DNA from: JBCDBH01 sp039184055
GTDB lineage: Bacteria > Acidobacteriota > Thermoanaerobaculia > Multivoradales > J023
Direction of reading: 5' to 3'
NCBI GenBank assembly: GCA_039184055.1
Contig: JBCDBH010000005.1
Location: 1 to 40,883 of the forward strand
Length of the DNA: 40,883 nucleotides
Shown: positions 1 to 8,849 of the stretch, in pieces
Position numbering within the stretch: the first letter of the stretch is position 1
Layout of the letters: every line of letters begins with the position of its first letter
Program-made: the position numbers and the translations under genes
The notes under the pieces: generated by a model
Told to the model about the DNA's origin: nothing
Database searches by the model: none
Seen by the model: only the letters and a program-made list of their open reading frames with translations

Positions 1-89
1 ACCGACTCCGACGCCCGGGCAGCGAAGCGATGAGCGCCGCCGACTTCGTCAAGACCGAAGAAATGCGCGTCGGCGACTCCTTTGTTTGA
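1..89 (+). CDS. C-terminal end of an upstream gene (partial)
   Basis: One plus-strand frame is open from the left edge to a TGA at 87-89, giving about 28 codons ending in ...RVGDSFV. The stop sits directly in front of a strong hairpin, which is what the 3' end of a real gene looks like. The fragment is too short to assign a family, and it could be a chance open frame. Confidence 0.4.
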   Translation, partial: RLRRPGSEAMSAADFVKTEEMRVGDSFV

Positions 90-121
90 ACCCACTACGC
101 TCCGAGCGTAGTGGGTTCTTT
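89..121 (+). terminator. Rho-independent terminator, probably bidirectional
   Basis: Perfect 13-bp inverted repeat: AACCCACTACGCT at 89-101 and its complement at 105-117, with a 3-nt CCG loop, followed by CTTTC. It lies between the stop of the plus-strand frame at the left edge and the stop (121-123) of the minus-strand gene, so it can serve both converging transcripts. The T tract is short. Confidence 0.75.
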
Positions 122-372
122 CATCCTTTGAGAGCGCGAAAGGCACCCAGCAAGATCAGCGCGCCGACCACAGCGAGCCCCAAGCCGGGCAGGCTGAACG
201 TATTGATGCTGCCGATACCGAGGAAGTTGCCGACGAAGCCACCGATCATGGCGCCGACGATGCCGATGATCGAAGTGATGAAGCAACCGCCGGGATCGTC
301 ACCCGGCATGATGAATTTGGCCAGGGCTCCCGCCACCAAGCCGAAGATCGCCCACGAGATCAAGCCGAACAT
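121..372 (-). CDS. GlsB/YeaQ/YmgE family small membrane protein
   Basis: An 83-residue, very hydrophobic, glycine-rich protein with three predicted membrane segments (about residues 2-20, 30-52 and 60-80). The family's Gly-rich pattern is present: IFGLVAGALAKFIMPG near the start, then GCFITSIIGIVGAMIGG and a GLGLAVVGALILL tail. The length equals the usual family length of 80-90 residues. The family (transglycosylase-associated protein, an old name not reflecting activity) sits in the inner membrane and is linked to general stress responses; its molecular role is unknown. The gene stands alone, ends at a shared bidirectional terminator, and is not obviously part of an operon with the HD gene upstream. 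Confidence 0.9.
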   Translation of the reverse strand: MFGLISWAIFGLVAGALAKFIMPGDDPGGCFITSIIGIVGAMIGGFVGNFLGIGSINTFSLPGLGLAVVGALILLGAFRALKG

Positions 373-436
373 ACGCTCTCTCCTTGTGCGTCGTTTGCAG
401 GTCGGTCCGTCGTGGCAAGGCTATCGTGGATTTCCC

Positions 437-1033
437 TCACGAGGCGGCCAGTCGACCGTCGAGCTCGAGCGCCTCGGCGGCGCCCTGCATCGCCGCGAGC
501 ACGTTGCCGGCGTGATCCCATAGCCCGAGCTTGCCGTCGAAGCAGGCCTGGCTGAAGTCCTCGACCGCTTCGGCTACTTCGTCACGATCGACCGCGGCAG
601 TGAAGAGTTTGTCTTTCCAATTGCGCTTGATCGACTTGACCTTGAGCTGGCGAATGTCTTTGTGCGGTCGTACCAACGTAGCGGCGATGATCAACCCGGT
701 GATCTCGTCACAGGCGAGGAGCGCGAAGTCCATCGGTTCCTTGCGCTCGACACCGGTGCCGGCGGTGTTGTGCGCCAGGATCGCTTGCAGAATGTCTTCC
801 TCGACCCCACGCTCACGAAGGATCGGCACGCCCTTGGCGGGATGCTCGTCGATGGTGGGGTGGATCTCCCAATCGAAGTCGTGGAGCAGACCGGCGATGC
901 CCCAGCGATCGGGATCGCCGCCCATATGCTCGGCGTAGGCGCGCATGGCGGCTTCGACCGCCACCATATGTCGCCGTAGACCCTGATCCTGAACATGCTC
1001 GACTAGAATTTCCCAGGCTTGATCGCGTTCCAT
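437..1033 (-). CDS. HD domain-containing hydrolase
   Basis: A 198-residue soluble protein with the metal-dependent HD phosphohydrolase fold. His22 in the first helix, the paired His51-Asp52 (GLLHDFDWE) and later His/Asp residues (DEHPAKG, ILAHN, ACDEITG) match the HD metal-binding pattern. Proteins of this size with the LLHDFD...HP...LR pattern are usually annotated as HD superfamily or HDIG hydrolases; the substrate is probably a nucleotide or other phosphomonoester, but the sequence does not say which. The start is supported by GAGGAG a few bases upstream of the ATG. It is transcribed away from prfA, so the two share the short upstream region 1034-1117. Confidence 0.85.
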   Translation of the reverse strand: MERDQAWEILVEHVQDQGLRRHMVAVEAAMRAYAEHMGGDPDRWGIAGLLHDFDWEIHPTIDEHPAKGVPILRERGVEEDILQAILAHNTAGTGVERKEPMDFALLACDEITGLIIAATLVRPHKDIRQLKVKSIKRNWKDKLFTAAVDRDEVAEAVEDFSQACFDGKLGLWDHAGNVLAAMQGAAEALELDGRLAAS

Positions 1034-1117
1034 GGCATCTCCTCGTGTTCGTTGCGATTGTAAGGCGTGCTAGCGCCGCTTGCACTGGTTGCGATCGCTC
1101 CGATAGCCTGAATTGTC

Positions 1118-2200
1118 GTGATGCACCAAAAGCTTGCCCAACTCGAACAGACGCATGAAGAGCTCACCCAGCGGATGGTCGATCCCGATGTGCTCGCCGA
1201 TCCCAACGCCTATCGTGAGGTGAACCGTTCCCTGGCCGAGATCGACCGCGTGGTCGGCTTGTATCGTCGCGCCAAACAGCTCGAGCGTGAGCGCGAAGAG
1301 GCCGACGAGATGATCGCCGCGCTCGATCGTACCGACGAGCTGTGGGCGATGGCGCGAGAGGAGCGTGCGACCTTGATCGCCGCTTTGGACGAGCTCGAGG
1401 AGGAGATTCGCCTCGAGTTGGTACCCAAGGATCCCAACGACTCGCGCAATGTGGTGCTCGAGGTACGGGCGGGAACCGGTGGTGACGAAGCGACTCTCTT
1501 CGCCTCGGAGCTCCTGCGTATGTACACCCGCTACGCCGACAGTCAGGGTTGGAAAGTCGATCTGGTGTCGGTGTCGGAATCGAGTGTCGGTGGCGTGAAA
1601 GAGGCGGAGGCGATCGTCGAAGGGCGGGGCGCCTATTCCCGGCTCAAATATGAAGGTGGCACGCACCGGGTGCAACGCGTGCCACAGACCGAGACGTCGG
1701 GTCGGATCCATACCTCGGCGGTGACCGTGGCGGTGATGCCCGAGGCCGACGATGTCGAGATCGATGTCGCCGAGAAGGATTTGCGGGTCGATCGTTTCTG
1801 CGCATCCGGGCCTGGCGGTCAGGGCGTCAACACCACTTACTCGGCGGTCCGGCTCACCCATCTACCCACCGGTCTCGTGGTGAGCTGTCAGGACGAACGC
1901 AGTCAGATCAAGAACAAGGCCAAGGCGCTCCGCGTCCTCAAGGCGCGCTTGCTTCAGATCGAAGAAGAGAAGGCGCGGAGTGAGATGAGTGCTGAACGTC
2001 GACGCATGGTCGGTAGCGGTGATCGTTCGGAGAAGATTCGCACCTACAACTTTCCTCAGAATCGCATCACCGATCATCGAATCGGCCTGACCGTGCATCA
2101 GCTTCCGACCGTGCTCGAAGGTGAGCTCGACATGGTGATCGAGCCTCTAGCGAGCCATTTTCAGGCGGAGCGCATGCAAGAGATGGCGGCTGAAGGCTGA
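1118..2200 (+). CDS. prfA: Peptide chain release factor 1
   Basis: Full-length class I release factor (360 residues), which terminates translation at UAA and UAG. The stop-codon recognition tripeptide of the PxT type is present as Pro189-Gln190-Thr191 (RVPQTETSGRIHTSA). The universally conserved GGQ at 233-235 (SGPGGQGVNTT) enters the peptidyl-transferase centre. The coiled N-terminal domain covers about residues 1-100. The GPGGQGVNTTYSAVRL form differs from the enterobacterial GAGGQHVN and resembles that of Bacteroidetes and relatives. The start may be GTG 1118 or the adjacent ATG 1121; no clear Shine-Dalgarno is visible. The usual partner prmC is not next to it here; an XRE regulator follows instead. 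Confidence 0.97.
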   Translation: MMHQKLAQLEQTHEELTQRMVDPDVLADPNAYREVNRSLAEIDRVVGLYRRAKQLEREREEADEMIAALDRTDELWAMAREERATLIAALDELEEEIRLELVPKDPNDSRNVVLEVRAGTGGDEATLFASELLRMYTRYADSQGWKVDLVSVSESSVGGVKEAEAIVEGRGAYSRLKYEGGTHRVQRVPQTETSGRIHTSAVTVAVMPEADDVEIDVAEKDLRVDRFCASGPGGQGVNTTYSAVRLTHLPTGLVVSCQDERSQIKNKAKALRVLKARLLQIEEEKARSEMSAERRRMVGSGDRSEKIRTYNFPQNRITDHRIGLTVHQLPTVLEGELDMVIEPLASHFQAERMQEMAAEG

Positions 2201-2260
2201 CGTACAGACTTCTAGCCCAAAGAATGCACGACGGTTCGGCCAGCACGCTAGAATCGTCCG

Positions 2261-2581
2261 GTGATTTACAAAGATTCCAAACATGCAGATGATTTGCTCG
2301 GTGCACTTCCGCATGCCTTGCGAATTCTACGCGAGCGTGCGGGGTATCGGTCGTTGCGTCCAGCCGCGGAGAGAATCCGATCCCGGACCGGCGCCTCGCT
2401 GAGCAAAGCGACCCTGTCGGAATGGGAACGTGGCACACGTCCCGTCACCGACTCGCTGATCTTCTTCCTCATCGGGTTGGGCTACGATTTTTGCGATCTT
2501 CAACAGGCCCTGGATGAACAAGCTCGTACTGTCCAATCGAGCTCTTTGCAACATTCAGATAAGGATGCTGGCTCAGGATAG
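2261..2581 (+). CDS. XRE-family helix-turn-helix regulator
   Basis: A 106-residue protein. Residues about 15-80 form a Cro/C1-type helix-turn-helix: ALRILRERAGYRSLRPAAE, then SLSKATLSEWERGTRPVTD, in which the recognition helix and the 'WErG.r.p' turn are typical. The C-terminal 20 residues are polar and probably disordered. The start codon is GTG at 2261. It lies 14 bp upstream of the membrane cyclase gene on the same strand, so the two are likely cotranscribed and the regulator may control that gene. The DNA target is unknown. Confidence 0.75.
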   Translation: MIYKDSKHADDLLGALPHALRILRERAGYRSLRPAAERIRSRTGASLSKATLSEWERGTRPVTDSLIFFLIGLGYDFCDLQQALDEQARTVQSSSLQHSDKDAGSG

Positions 2582-2595
2582 AATCGAAGGGCGAT

Positions 2596-4167
2596 ATGCC
2601 CGAGCACAAGACCCCGAAGAAGGCTGGGATCTGGGAGCTGGTGGACGATGGTCCGACGCCGACGAGCGGCGAGGACGGTCGGTTCGGTTGGCTTCACGCC
2701 GCCTTTGTGCGCGGTGAGATCCATCGGGCGATTCTCCTCGTCACGTTTCTCGTTCTCGGAACCGTGGCCCTCGTTCTCGGTGGCACCGACCTATCGGGTG
2801 CACCTCCACTCGCGGTGCTCGCGGCCATTCTCCAGATCGTCGTTTTTGTCTTTCTGGTCCTGCTGACCATTCAAACGCGGGGCGCCAACCCGGAGCTCTT
2901 CTGGCTCGGGTTGGTCTTCGCGGCGGTGGTGATCTATGCCGTCGGTCGACTCGACGGCGGTGATGGCATGGCGGCCGAGATCAGACGATTGGCGGTCGCC
3001 GCTGGAGGTTTGGCGCTGGCTGGGTACGGCGTCAGGCTCGGTCCCGAGGGTCGTACGCGTCGTGTGCTCGGGCGGGTCGCGCTCGTTCTCTGGCTGCTCT
3101 TGATCGCCATCGGGGTCGCCGCCTGGCAGCTCGGTCGGCTCGAGTATCCGTCGATGCTCGGTGTGCAATGGGCGGCGAGCCTCTTGCCTTTTGTGATCGG
3201 AGTCACCGTTTTGATCGTCTGGCCACGCGCCGCGGCGGCGGGTACCAGTCGATCGACATTGGTGTTCCTCCTCATTCTCCACTTGCTCCACCTGCTCGAC
3301 TTGACCGGGCAGCTCGGTGATATCGCATCGCCGTTGCTCTTGCCGCTGTTCGCCGGTTTGGCGTTTTACGGTGTCATTCAGGTGTACACCCAGGATCTGC
3401 GTTCCCTGGCGTTCTTCGGCCGGTTCATTCGGCCCGGGCTCAAACGACTGCTGGCGCAACAGCGGATCCGTGGCAGCGAGAAGCTCTTTCGGGGTCGCAA
3501 GACGGTGATCATGAAGATCGACATGGCGAGCTTTACCCGCACCACCTTCGATATGCCGTATGGGATGCGGAGGTTGTTCCAAGACTTGTGGTTCACCTTG
3601 ATCGATCATGTCGTGGCCGACAAGGTTTTTCTCGACAAGAGTCTTGGTGACGGCTCGCTCTATTGCTTCGAAGATTCGCTGCCCGGCGGGAGCTGCAGCG
3701 TGGCCTTGGCGACCGCGATCGACATCCGTGATCGGCAGGTCGGGCATTTCGACGAAACGTTTCGACAGCGTTTGCGTGCCCAGCTCGCGGCGCAACCCGA
3801 GTTGCGCGTCGCGGCCGAGCGTTACCTCGCCGACTATGAGGCGCGAACCGGTGAAAGCTTCTGGAATCGACGCACGTTGGTTCGGATCGCTCTGGTGACG
3901 GGATATGTCGACGAGGGCTTGTGGGGGCTTTCGTCGCAAAGCCATTACGATGTTCAAGGTCCGCCGATCATCTTGGCGTCACGTCTCGAGCCGGAGGCGA
4001 TGAACGGCGAGATCGTTTTCGATCAGCGCTTTCTCGACGAGCTCGAAGACGAACGTGACGGCCGACTCGACCGTGGTCAGCTGACCCGACGTCAGGTTGC
4101 GCTCAAAGGGATCGGCGCGTGGGATGTGTGGTCGCTCGCGCCCGGATCCACGGTTTTGATCGACTGA
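2596..4167 (+). CDS. Membrane-anchored class III adenylate/guanylate cyclase-like protein
   Basis: A 523-residue protein with about eight membrane segments (roughly residues 45-265) and a cytoplasmic C-terminal cyclase homology domain (about 300-515). Seen in the domain: first metal Asp309 in KIDMASFT, Lys348 and second metal Asp352 in DKSLGDGSLYCFE, Asp452 in DVQGPPIILASRLE, and Arg463. The Asn expected to stabilise the transition state (normally xVNLAxRL) is Ile459. There is an insertion of about 50 residues around 375-425. It would make cAMP or cGMP if active; the missing Asn makes reduced or altered activity possible. The ATG is preceded by GAAGGG. Likely cotranscribed with the XRE gene. 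Confidence 0.8.
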   Translation: MPEHKTPKKAGIWELVDDGPTPTSGEDGRFGWLHAAFVRGEIHRAILLVTFLVLGTVALVLGGTDLSGAPPLAVLAAILQIVVFVFLVLLTIQTRGANPELFWLGLVFAAVVIYAVGRLDGGDGMAAEIRRLAVAAGGLALAGYGVRLGPEGRTRRVLGRVALVLWLLLIAIGVAAWQLGRLEYPSMLGVQWAASLLPFVIGVTVLIVWPRAAAAGTSRSTLVFLLILHLLHLLDLTGQLGDIASPLLLPLFAGLAFYGVIQVYTQDLRSLAFFGRFIRPGLKRLLAQQRIRGSEKLFRGRKTVIMKIDMASFTRTTFDMPYGMRRLFQDLWFTLIDHVVADKVFLDKSLGDGSLYCFEDSLPGGSCSVALATAIDIRDRQVGHFDETFRQRLRAQLAAQPELRVAAERYLADYEARTGESFWNRRTLVRIALVTGYVDEGLWGLSSQSHYDVQGPPIILASRLEPEAMNGEIVFDQRFLDELEDERDGRLDRGQLTRRQVALKGIGAWDVWSLAPGSTVLID

Positions 4168-4178
4168 TCACCGCGCGC

Positions 4179-4222
4179 GAGGGAGGACGGGTCGTCCTCC
4201 TTCGAGAACGATCGAGATCGTT
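4179..4222 (+). terminator. Two consecutive hairpins after the cyclase gene
   Basis: A 10-bp stem with one G-T pair (GAGGGAGGAC at 4179-4188, loop GGGTC, complement at 4194-4203) is followed by a perfect 6-bp dyad AACGAT-CGAG-ATCGTT (4207-4222) and TTTCG. The position just after the stop at 4167 fits transcription termination. There is no long T tract, so the second dyad could instead be an operator for the downstream VWFA gene. Confidence 0.45.
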
Positions 4223-4320
4223 TCGCAATCACGATACGTGGAGAGTACGAAGGCATGAGATTTGCTGTGTTTGCGGGACAGACATCCATCGTTTCACAAG
4301 CTGTTCGATAGGAGCCCATC

Positions 4321-6156
4321 ATGATTGCTCGTTCACGTCTTGTCTCGGTAGGGATCGCCTTGCTCATTACGACATCACTATGGGCTCAAGACGCCTCGCC
4401 GAGCGATCCGGTGGGTGAGTTCGGCGAAACGGTCGATGTCGAGGTGATCAACGTCGACGTTCGCGTCTACGATGACGGGGATCCCGTCACCGGGTTGGGG
4501 CGTGGTGACTTCGTTCTGCGGGTCAACGGTGAAGACGTCGAGATCAGTCAGTTTTACGCTGTCGAGAGCAGTCGGCGTCAGCCGTCGACGGAGGGCGTCG
4601 CTCCCGCCGTCGAGACGCGAGCCGAACCCGTCGAACCTCATTTTCTCGTCGTTCTGGTCGATGATCTCCATCTGAGCCCGTTCAGCCGCAACCGTCGTCT
4701 CGAGGAGCTCGCCGAGTTCTTGCGTGACCGGGCCGACACCGGCCATCGCGTGATGATCGCGCGTGGCACCAACATCGTCGAGACCATCACGCCTTTCACC
4801 GACGATCCCGATGTGATCGAGGAAGGGATCGAGACGCTACAGGCGATGAGCAGCTACGGTGCTCAGGCCGAGCAACGTCATCTCGCGGTGATCGAGGACA
4901 TGCTGATTTTTCACGACGCGTCGATGTCGGTTCCCGACCAGCCACTTCCGTGTCCCAAGGAGATGGGGGCTCCAGCACGAGCCTATTTTTCCGATTTGCG
5001 TGCGCAGGCTCGTGCCAGCATCCGAGCGATCGAGGATCTGTCCGCTTCCTTGATCAGTCTTCCTGGACGTAAGGCCATGCTCCTGGTGAGTGACGGTTTG
5101 CCGGCGCAACCGGGTGCCGAAGTCGTCGAGTGGGTAAACGTCTTCTGTGGCGGTGGCTCGTCGACCGAAGGGCTGTCGGGTACAGCGAACAATGTGCAGA
5201 AAGAGGTGCTCAGCAGTCCGGACCAGACCGGCCTTCTCGCATACAACACCGGGTTCGACATCACGAGTAACTTCGGCAGCCACTATGGCCCCATCGAGGT
5301 CGCGAGCGACTCGTCCGCTTCCAATACCTTGGGCATGCTCGACGATGCGATCGCCAAAGCCAACGCCAGCGGGGTGACGATCTTCTCGCTCGAGGCGATC
5401 GGGCCGCGTTCGTTGGGAGCGCAAATGCGTTCGGATCAACGGGCGTCGACCGGCAGTGTCGAACGGGCACGGGTCGCGGCGCTCCAGGACGGGCTCAACA
5501 AGCTCGCCGTCGATACGGGTGGACGAGCGCTTTTCAATGTCGCCGATCTCGAGCCGTATCTCGACGACCTGCTCGAAGAATTCGACACGTACTATTCGCT
5601 GGGCTTTAGCTATGCTCACGCCGCTGGCGATCCGCCGCTCACCATCGATGTGGATGTTCGTGGCGGTGGCGTCAACGTGCGGCACCGGCGAAGCTTCATG
5701 CCCCGTGCCTTGGCCGATCAGATCCACGATCGTACCCTCGGCGCGCTCAACTTCGATCTCGAAGCCAACCCGATGAAGGTCGCTCTCGAGGTCGATACGC
5801 CACGTTCGGCGGGTGGTGACATGTTCATGGTGCCCCTGCGAATTCGTATTCCGATGGACGCGATCACCTTGCTTCCCGAAGGTGACGACTATCGAGCCCA
5901 GCTGAGTCTCTATGTCGCGGCGCGTGACCGCGCGGGTCGCACCGCGCCGGTGCGTCAGCAAGAGATCCCGGTGACGATCCCCAAGGACAAACGGGAAGCG
6001 GTGAAGGGCAAGCTTTTCTCGTACACGCTCGAGATGTTGATGCGACCGGGTGATCACACGGTGGCGATCGGTGTGCACGACGACGTCGGCAAGGTAGGCT
6101 CGTTCCTGGTCGAGTACGTGCCGGTCACGGTACGCAGAACGGCCACCATGGACTGA
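4321..6156 (+). CDS. Secreted VWFA-related domain protein (first of a pair)
   Basis: A 611-residue exported protein. Residues 1-22 form a signal peptide (MIARSRLVSVGIALL...LWA). After it comes the TIGR03436-type VWFA-related Acidobacterial domain: VEVINVDVRVYDDGDPVTGL, a Gly/Asp-rich segment, then the central strand FLVVLVDDLHLSPFSRNRR, which occupies the position of the MIDAS strand of von Willebrand A domains but lacks a canonical DxSxS. ALLVSDGLPAQPG-like text near residue 255 (MLLVSDGLPAQPG) matches the fourth motif. The C-terminal 150 residues are beta-rich. AGGAG lies a few bases before the ATG. Function is unknown; such proteins are abundant and paralogous in Acidobacteriota. The next gene is a paralogue starting 35 bp downstream. 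Confidence 0.85.
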   Translation: MIARSRLVSVGIALLITTSLWAQDASPSDPVGEFGETVDVEVINVDVRVYDDGDPVTGLGRGDFVLRVNGEDVEISQFYAVESSRRQPSTEGVAPAVETRAEPVEPHFLVVLVDDLHLSPFSRNRRLEELAEFLRDRADTGHRVMIARGTNIVETITPFTDDPDVIEEGIETLQAMSSYGAQAEQRHLAVIEDMLIFHDASMSVPDQPLPCPKEMGAPARAYFSDLRAQARASIRAIEDLSASLISLPGRKAMLLVSDGLPAQPGAEVVEWVNVFCGGGSSTEGLSGTANNVQKEVLSSPDQTGLLAYNTGFDITSNFGSHYGPIEVASDSSASNTLGMLDDAIAKANASGVTIFSLEAIGPRSLGAQMRSDQRASTGSVERARVAALQDGLNKLAVDTGGRALFNVADLEPYLDDLLEEFDTYYSLGFSYAHAAGDPPLTIDVDVRGGGVNVRHRRSFMPRALADQIHDRTLGALNFDLEANPMKVALEVDTPRSAGGDMFMVPLRIRIPMDAITLLPEGDDYRAQLSLYVAARDRAGRTAPVRQQEIPVTIPKDKREAVKGKLFSYTLEMLMRPGDHTVAIGVHDDVGKVGSFLVEYVPVTVRRTATMD

Positions 6157-6177
6157 ACGCGATGGGTAATGCAGGTT

Positions 6178-6185
6178 GGAAGGGG
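6178..6185 (+). promoter_or_regulatory. Ribosome binding site deciding the start of the second VWFA gene
   Basis: GGAAGGGG at 6178-6185 sits six bases before ATG 6192. An in-frame ATG at 6162 would put this site inside the gene and ahead of the signal peptide, so 6192 is preferred. Confidence 0.7.
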
Positions 6186-6191
6186 ACAGAG

Positions 6192-7988
6192 ATGCGATCG
6201 ATGCGACTAGGTGGGTTCTGGATGGTGGCGGTGCTCTGCATGGCCACGGTCGGTTTCGCTCAATCACAGGATCCGGCGGACGATCCCGATCTTCTCGCTT
6301 CGTTCGGCGAGGTGATCGGCGTCGAGGTGATGAACGTCGAGGTGCGGGTGACCGACTCGGATGGCAGTCCGGTATTGGGTCTGGAGCGTGGTGATTTCAC
6401 GCTCACGGTCGACGGTGAGTCGACACCGATTTCGAATTTCTATGCCGTCGAGGAGCGTGTGCGTCGTGAAGAAGCCACCGACTCCGAGGTCGCCTCGGAT
6501 TCGGATCCGGTGAGCCCGGCCGATGAAGCGCCAACCGACGACGCGCTGTTCTTGGTGGTGTTGATCGACGACCTGCATCTCGCGCCGTTCAACCGCAATC
6601 AAAAACTCGATGAGCTCTACAGTGTGCTCGACGACCTGATGGATCCGGGCGATCGCGTCATGGTCGCGCGGAGCACCAACGTCGTCGAGACCATCGTGTC
6701 GTTTACCGATGATCTCGAAGAGGTGCGTGAGGGCATCGATGTGCTCCGAGACATGGCCAGCTTCGGTGTACAGAACGAAGAACGACATCGCGCGACCATC
6801 GAAGACATGCTGCAGCTTCACGATGCCTACGAGAAGATCGGCACGCCGTGCCCCAACGAGATGGGAATGGTGGCGCGGACCTTCATGGCATCGGTACGCG
6901 ACGAGGTGCAGACGACCGCCCAGGCGCTCGAAGGCTTCGTCGGTTCGCTCGAAAGCGTGCCGGGTCGACGGGCGTTGATGATGGTGAGCGATGGGCTGCC
7001 GGCGGATCCGGGAGCGCCGATCGCCGAATGGGTGCGCGAGTTCTGTGGTGGCTCGGGAGCGGCATCGGGGCTCCAGCAGGCGACGGATGTCAGCAACGCC
7101 AGTCTCGCCGGTGACTACTACACGCCCTCGGCGGCGCTCAGCGATGCCTTGAATTACCGTACGGAAGGCGTGCTGGACGAGGTCATCGAGCGTGCCAACG
7201 CGAGCGATGTGACGATCTTCTCGCTCGAAGCCTACGGCCCGCGACCCGCCGGCCGTCAGGTTCGGCTCGATCAACGCGCCAGCACGGCGAATATCGAATT
7301 CGTACGCGTGGCGTCCTTTCAAGACGGTCTCAACACGCTCGCCGACGGCACGGGTGGCAAGGCGCTCTTCAACATGACGAAGGCGGATCCACGTCTCGCC
7401 AAGATCGACGAGGATCTCGACAGCTACTACTCGATCGGTTTCCTACTCGACGAGGAGACGGGTGACATTCCGATGCGTATCGATGTCGACGTGGCCCAGC
7501 CGGGTCTTACGGTCCGTCATCGTCGGAGCGTCACCCGCAAGGACGCTGATCAGAAGCTCGCCGACCGGACACGTGGCGCGCTCAACTTCGAGCTGGTCGA
7601 CAATCGTCTCGACATCGCTGTCGACGTCGCCGAGCCGTTGCCGATGGACGAGTCGCTTTTTCTCGTTCCTCTGCGTATTCGGATTCCGATCGCACGGGTC
7701 GAGATGCTCGAACAGGGTGATGTGCACCGTGGCCAGATGAGTCTTTTTGTCGCCGCGCGTGACCGGAGCGGTCGCGAGGCGCCGGTGCGCTCGGCCGATA
7801 TTCCTCTGGTGATCCCCGGCTTTCAGATCGCCGAGGCGCGTACCCAGGATTTTCTATACGAAGTGAAGATGCTGATGCGGAGTGGCGACCACGCGGTGGC
7901 GATCGGTTTACGTGACGAGGTCGCGGGAACCGCCTCGTATGTGGTCGAGAACGTGCTGGTGAAGCCGCCGTCGGTCGGCGGTGAGTGA
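6192..7988 (+). CDS. Secreted VWFA-related domain protein (second of a pair)
   Basis: A 598-residue paralogue of the preceding gene with the same order of elements: signal peptide (MRSMRLGGFWMVAVLCMATV, cleavage near GFA-QS), VEVMNVEVRVTDSDGSPVLG, central strand LFLVVLIDDLHLAPFNRNQK, ALMMVSDGLPADPG, and the C-terminal beta-rich region with RSGDHAVAIGLRDE. Near-identical blocks across both proteins (for example RVMVARSTNVVETI versus RVMIARGTNIVETI) show that they arose by tandem duplication. The start is set by the GGAAGGGG before 6192 and by the signal peptide. It converges on the anti-sigma gene with only about 20 bp between the stops, so the sigma operon may be functionally linked but is not cotranscribed. 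Confidence 0.85.
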   Translation: MRSMRLGGFWMVAVLCMATVGFAQSQDPADDPDLLASFGEVIGVEVMNVEVRVTDSDGSPVLGLERGDFTLTVDGESTPISNFYAVEERVRREEATDSEVASDSDPVSPADEAPTDDALFLVVLIDDLHLAPFNRNQKLDELYSVLDDLMDPGDRVMVARSTNVVETIVSFTDDLEEVREGIDVLRDMASFGVQNEERHRATIEDMLQLHDAYEKIGTPCPNEMGMVARTFMASVRDEVQTTAQALEGFVGSLESVPGRRALMMVSDGLPADPGAPIAEWVREFCGGSGAASGLQQATDVSNASLAGDYYTPSAALSDALNYRTEGVLDEVIERANASDVTIFSLEAYGPRPAGRQVRLDQRASTANIEFVRVASFQDGLNTLADGTGGKALFNMTKADPRLAKIDEDLDSYYSIGFLLDEETGDIPMRIDVDVAQPGLTVRHRRSVTRKDADQKLADRTRGALNFELVDNRLDIAVDVAEPLPMDESLFLVPLRIRIPIARVEMLEQGDVHRGQMSLFVAARDRSGREAPVRSADIPLVIPGFQIAEARTQDFLYEVKMLMRSGDHAVAIGLRDEVAGTASYVVENVLVKPPSVGGE

Positions 7989-8009
7989 CGGTCAGCGACG
8001 GTCAGTCAG

Positions 8010-8849
8010 TCAACTATCGAGGCTAGCGAGGGCGACGATCCGGGAGCGGTCCGACACCACCACGCCTCCCGGAGACTCGACCGTCACCGCGAAGAGGGTG
8101 GCGCTCGAGACGAGTAATTTGGCGTCGATCGCGATCACCGCTTCGCCATCGCTCGCAATGTCGAAGACCCCGCCATCGACCGGGTAGCGCTCATCACGCT
8201 CGCCATCGAAAATCCACAGCTGATATTGCTCGATCTCGGGGTCGTTGGTGGGTAAACCCGTGAAACGCAGCCAGCCGACTTGTGCTTCGGGGTCCCACAC
8301 CACATCGCCTCGAATCTCGATGACCTGGGCGCCTTCTGGCACCTGCCAATCGGCCCGTGGCACATTCGGATCATTGGCGAGGCGGGTGCTGCGAAGGTCG
8401 GCGGCCGTCGGCGGCGCTGAGGCCGCCACGACAGTGGCGTTCGAGGTCGTGGGGGCAATCGGCGTGACTTCGGCGCTCGGCCACCAGCCGATCGCCGCCA
8501 CGACGCTCGCCGCCGCCGCCGCGATCCAGCCACTCCAATAGCCGAGATCCCGCCCTTCCCGTTTGGATGGCGGAGAAAAAGCCGAAGGGTGAGGAATCGG
8601 TTCGGGGAAGTCGGATCGTTGTTCGGGTGCCATGTGTCGCAGGGTCTCACGGACCGATTCCGGCATCGGTTCTTCCACACGCAAATAAGCGAGCGTCACC
8701 GCGGCAACGGCGAGCTCGTACGCTTCGGGATCGATATCGGGTCGGGATGCTAGGCGCTTCTTGAGATCAGCGCCCGAAACGTCGTCGAGACCGGCCGTCG
8801 CCTGTTCGATGAGGAGATCATCGAGGCGACGGTCGTCTTCGACCGTCAA
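8010..8849 (-). CDS. Anti-sigma factor, RskA type
   Basis: A 279-residue single-pass membrane protein. The N-terminal cytoplasmic part (1-100) would bind the sigma factor, a membrane segment covers about 105-123 (WSGWIAAAAASVVAAIGWW), and the exported C-terminal domain (about 150-275) has the RskA pattern: DWQVPEGAQVIEIRGDVVW, VGWLRFTGLP, YQLWIFDGER, and FAVTVESPGGVVVSDRSRI. No HxxxCxxC zinc motif is present, as usual for RskA-type proteins. Its start overlaps the sigma gene stop by 4 bp (8846-8849), so the two are translationally coupled. It is expected to sequester the ECF sigma factor until a signal outside the membrane triggers proteolysis. Confidence 0.85.
   Translation of the reverse strand: MTVEDDRRLDDLLIEQATAGLDDVSGADLKKRLASRPDIDPEAYELAVAAVTLAYLRVEEPMPESVRETLRHMAPEQRSDFPEPIPHPSAFSPPSKREGRDLGYWSGWIAAAAASVVAAIGWWPSAEVTPIAPTTSNATVVAASAPPTAADLRSTRLANDPNVPRADWQVPEGAQVIEIRGDVVWDPEAQVGWLRFTGLPTNDPEIEQYQLWIFDGERDERYPVDGGVFDIASDGEAVIAIDAKLLVSSATLFAVTVESPGGVVVSDRSRIVALASLDS

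Noticed and set aside
4837..6267. 476-codon open frame opposite the first VWFA gene
   Set aside because: High-GC shadow; Arg/His-rich product without any family pattern, and the plus strand carries an intact exported protein.
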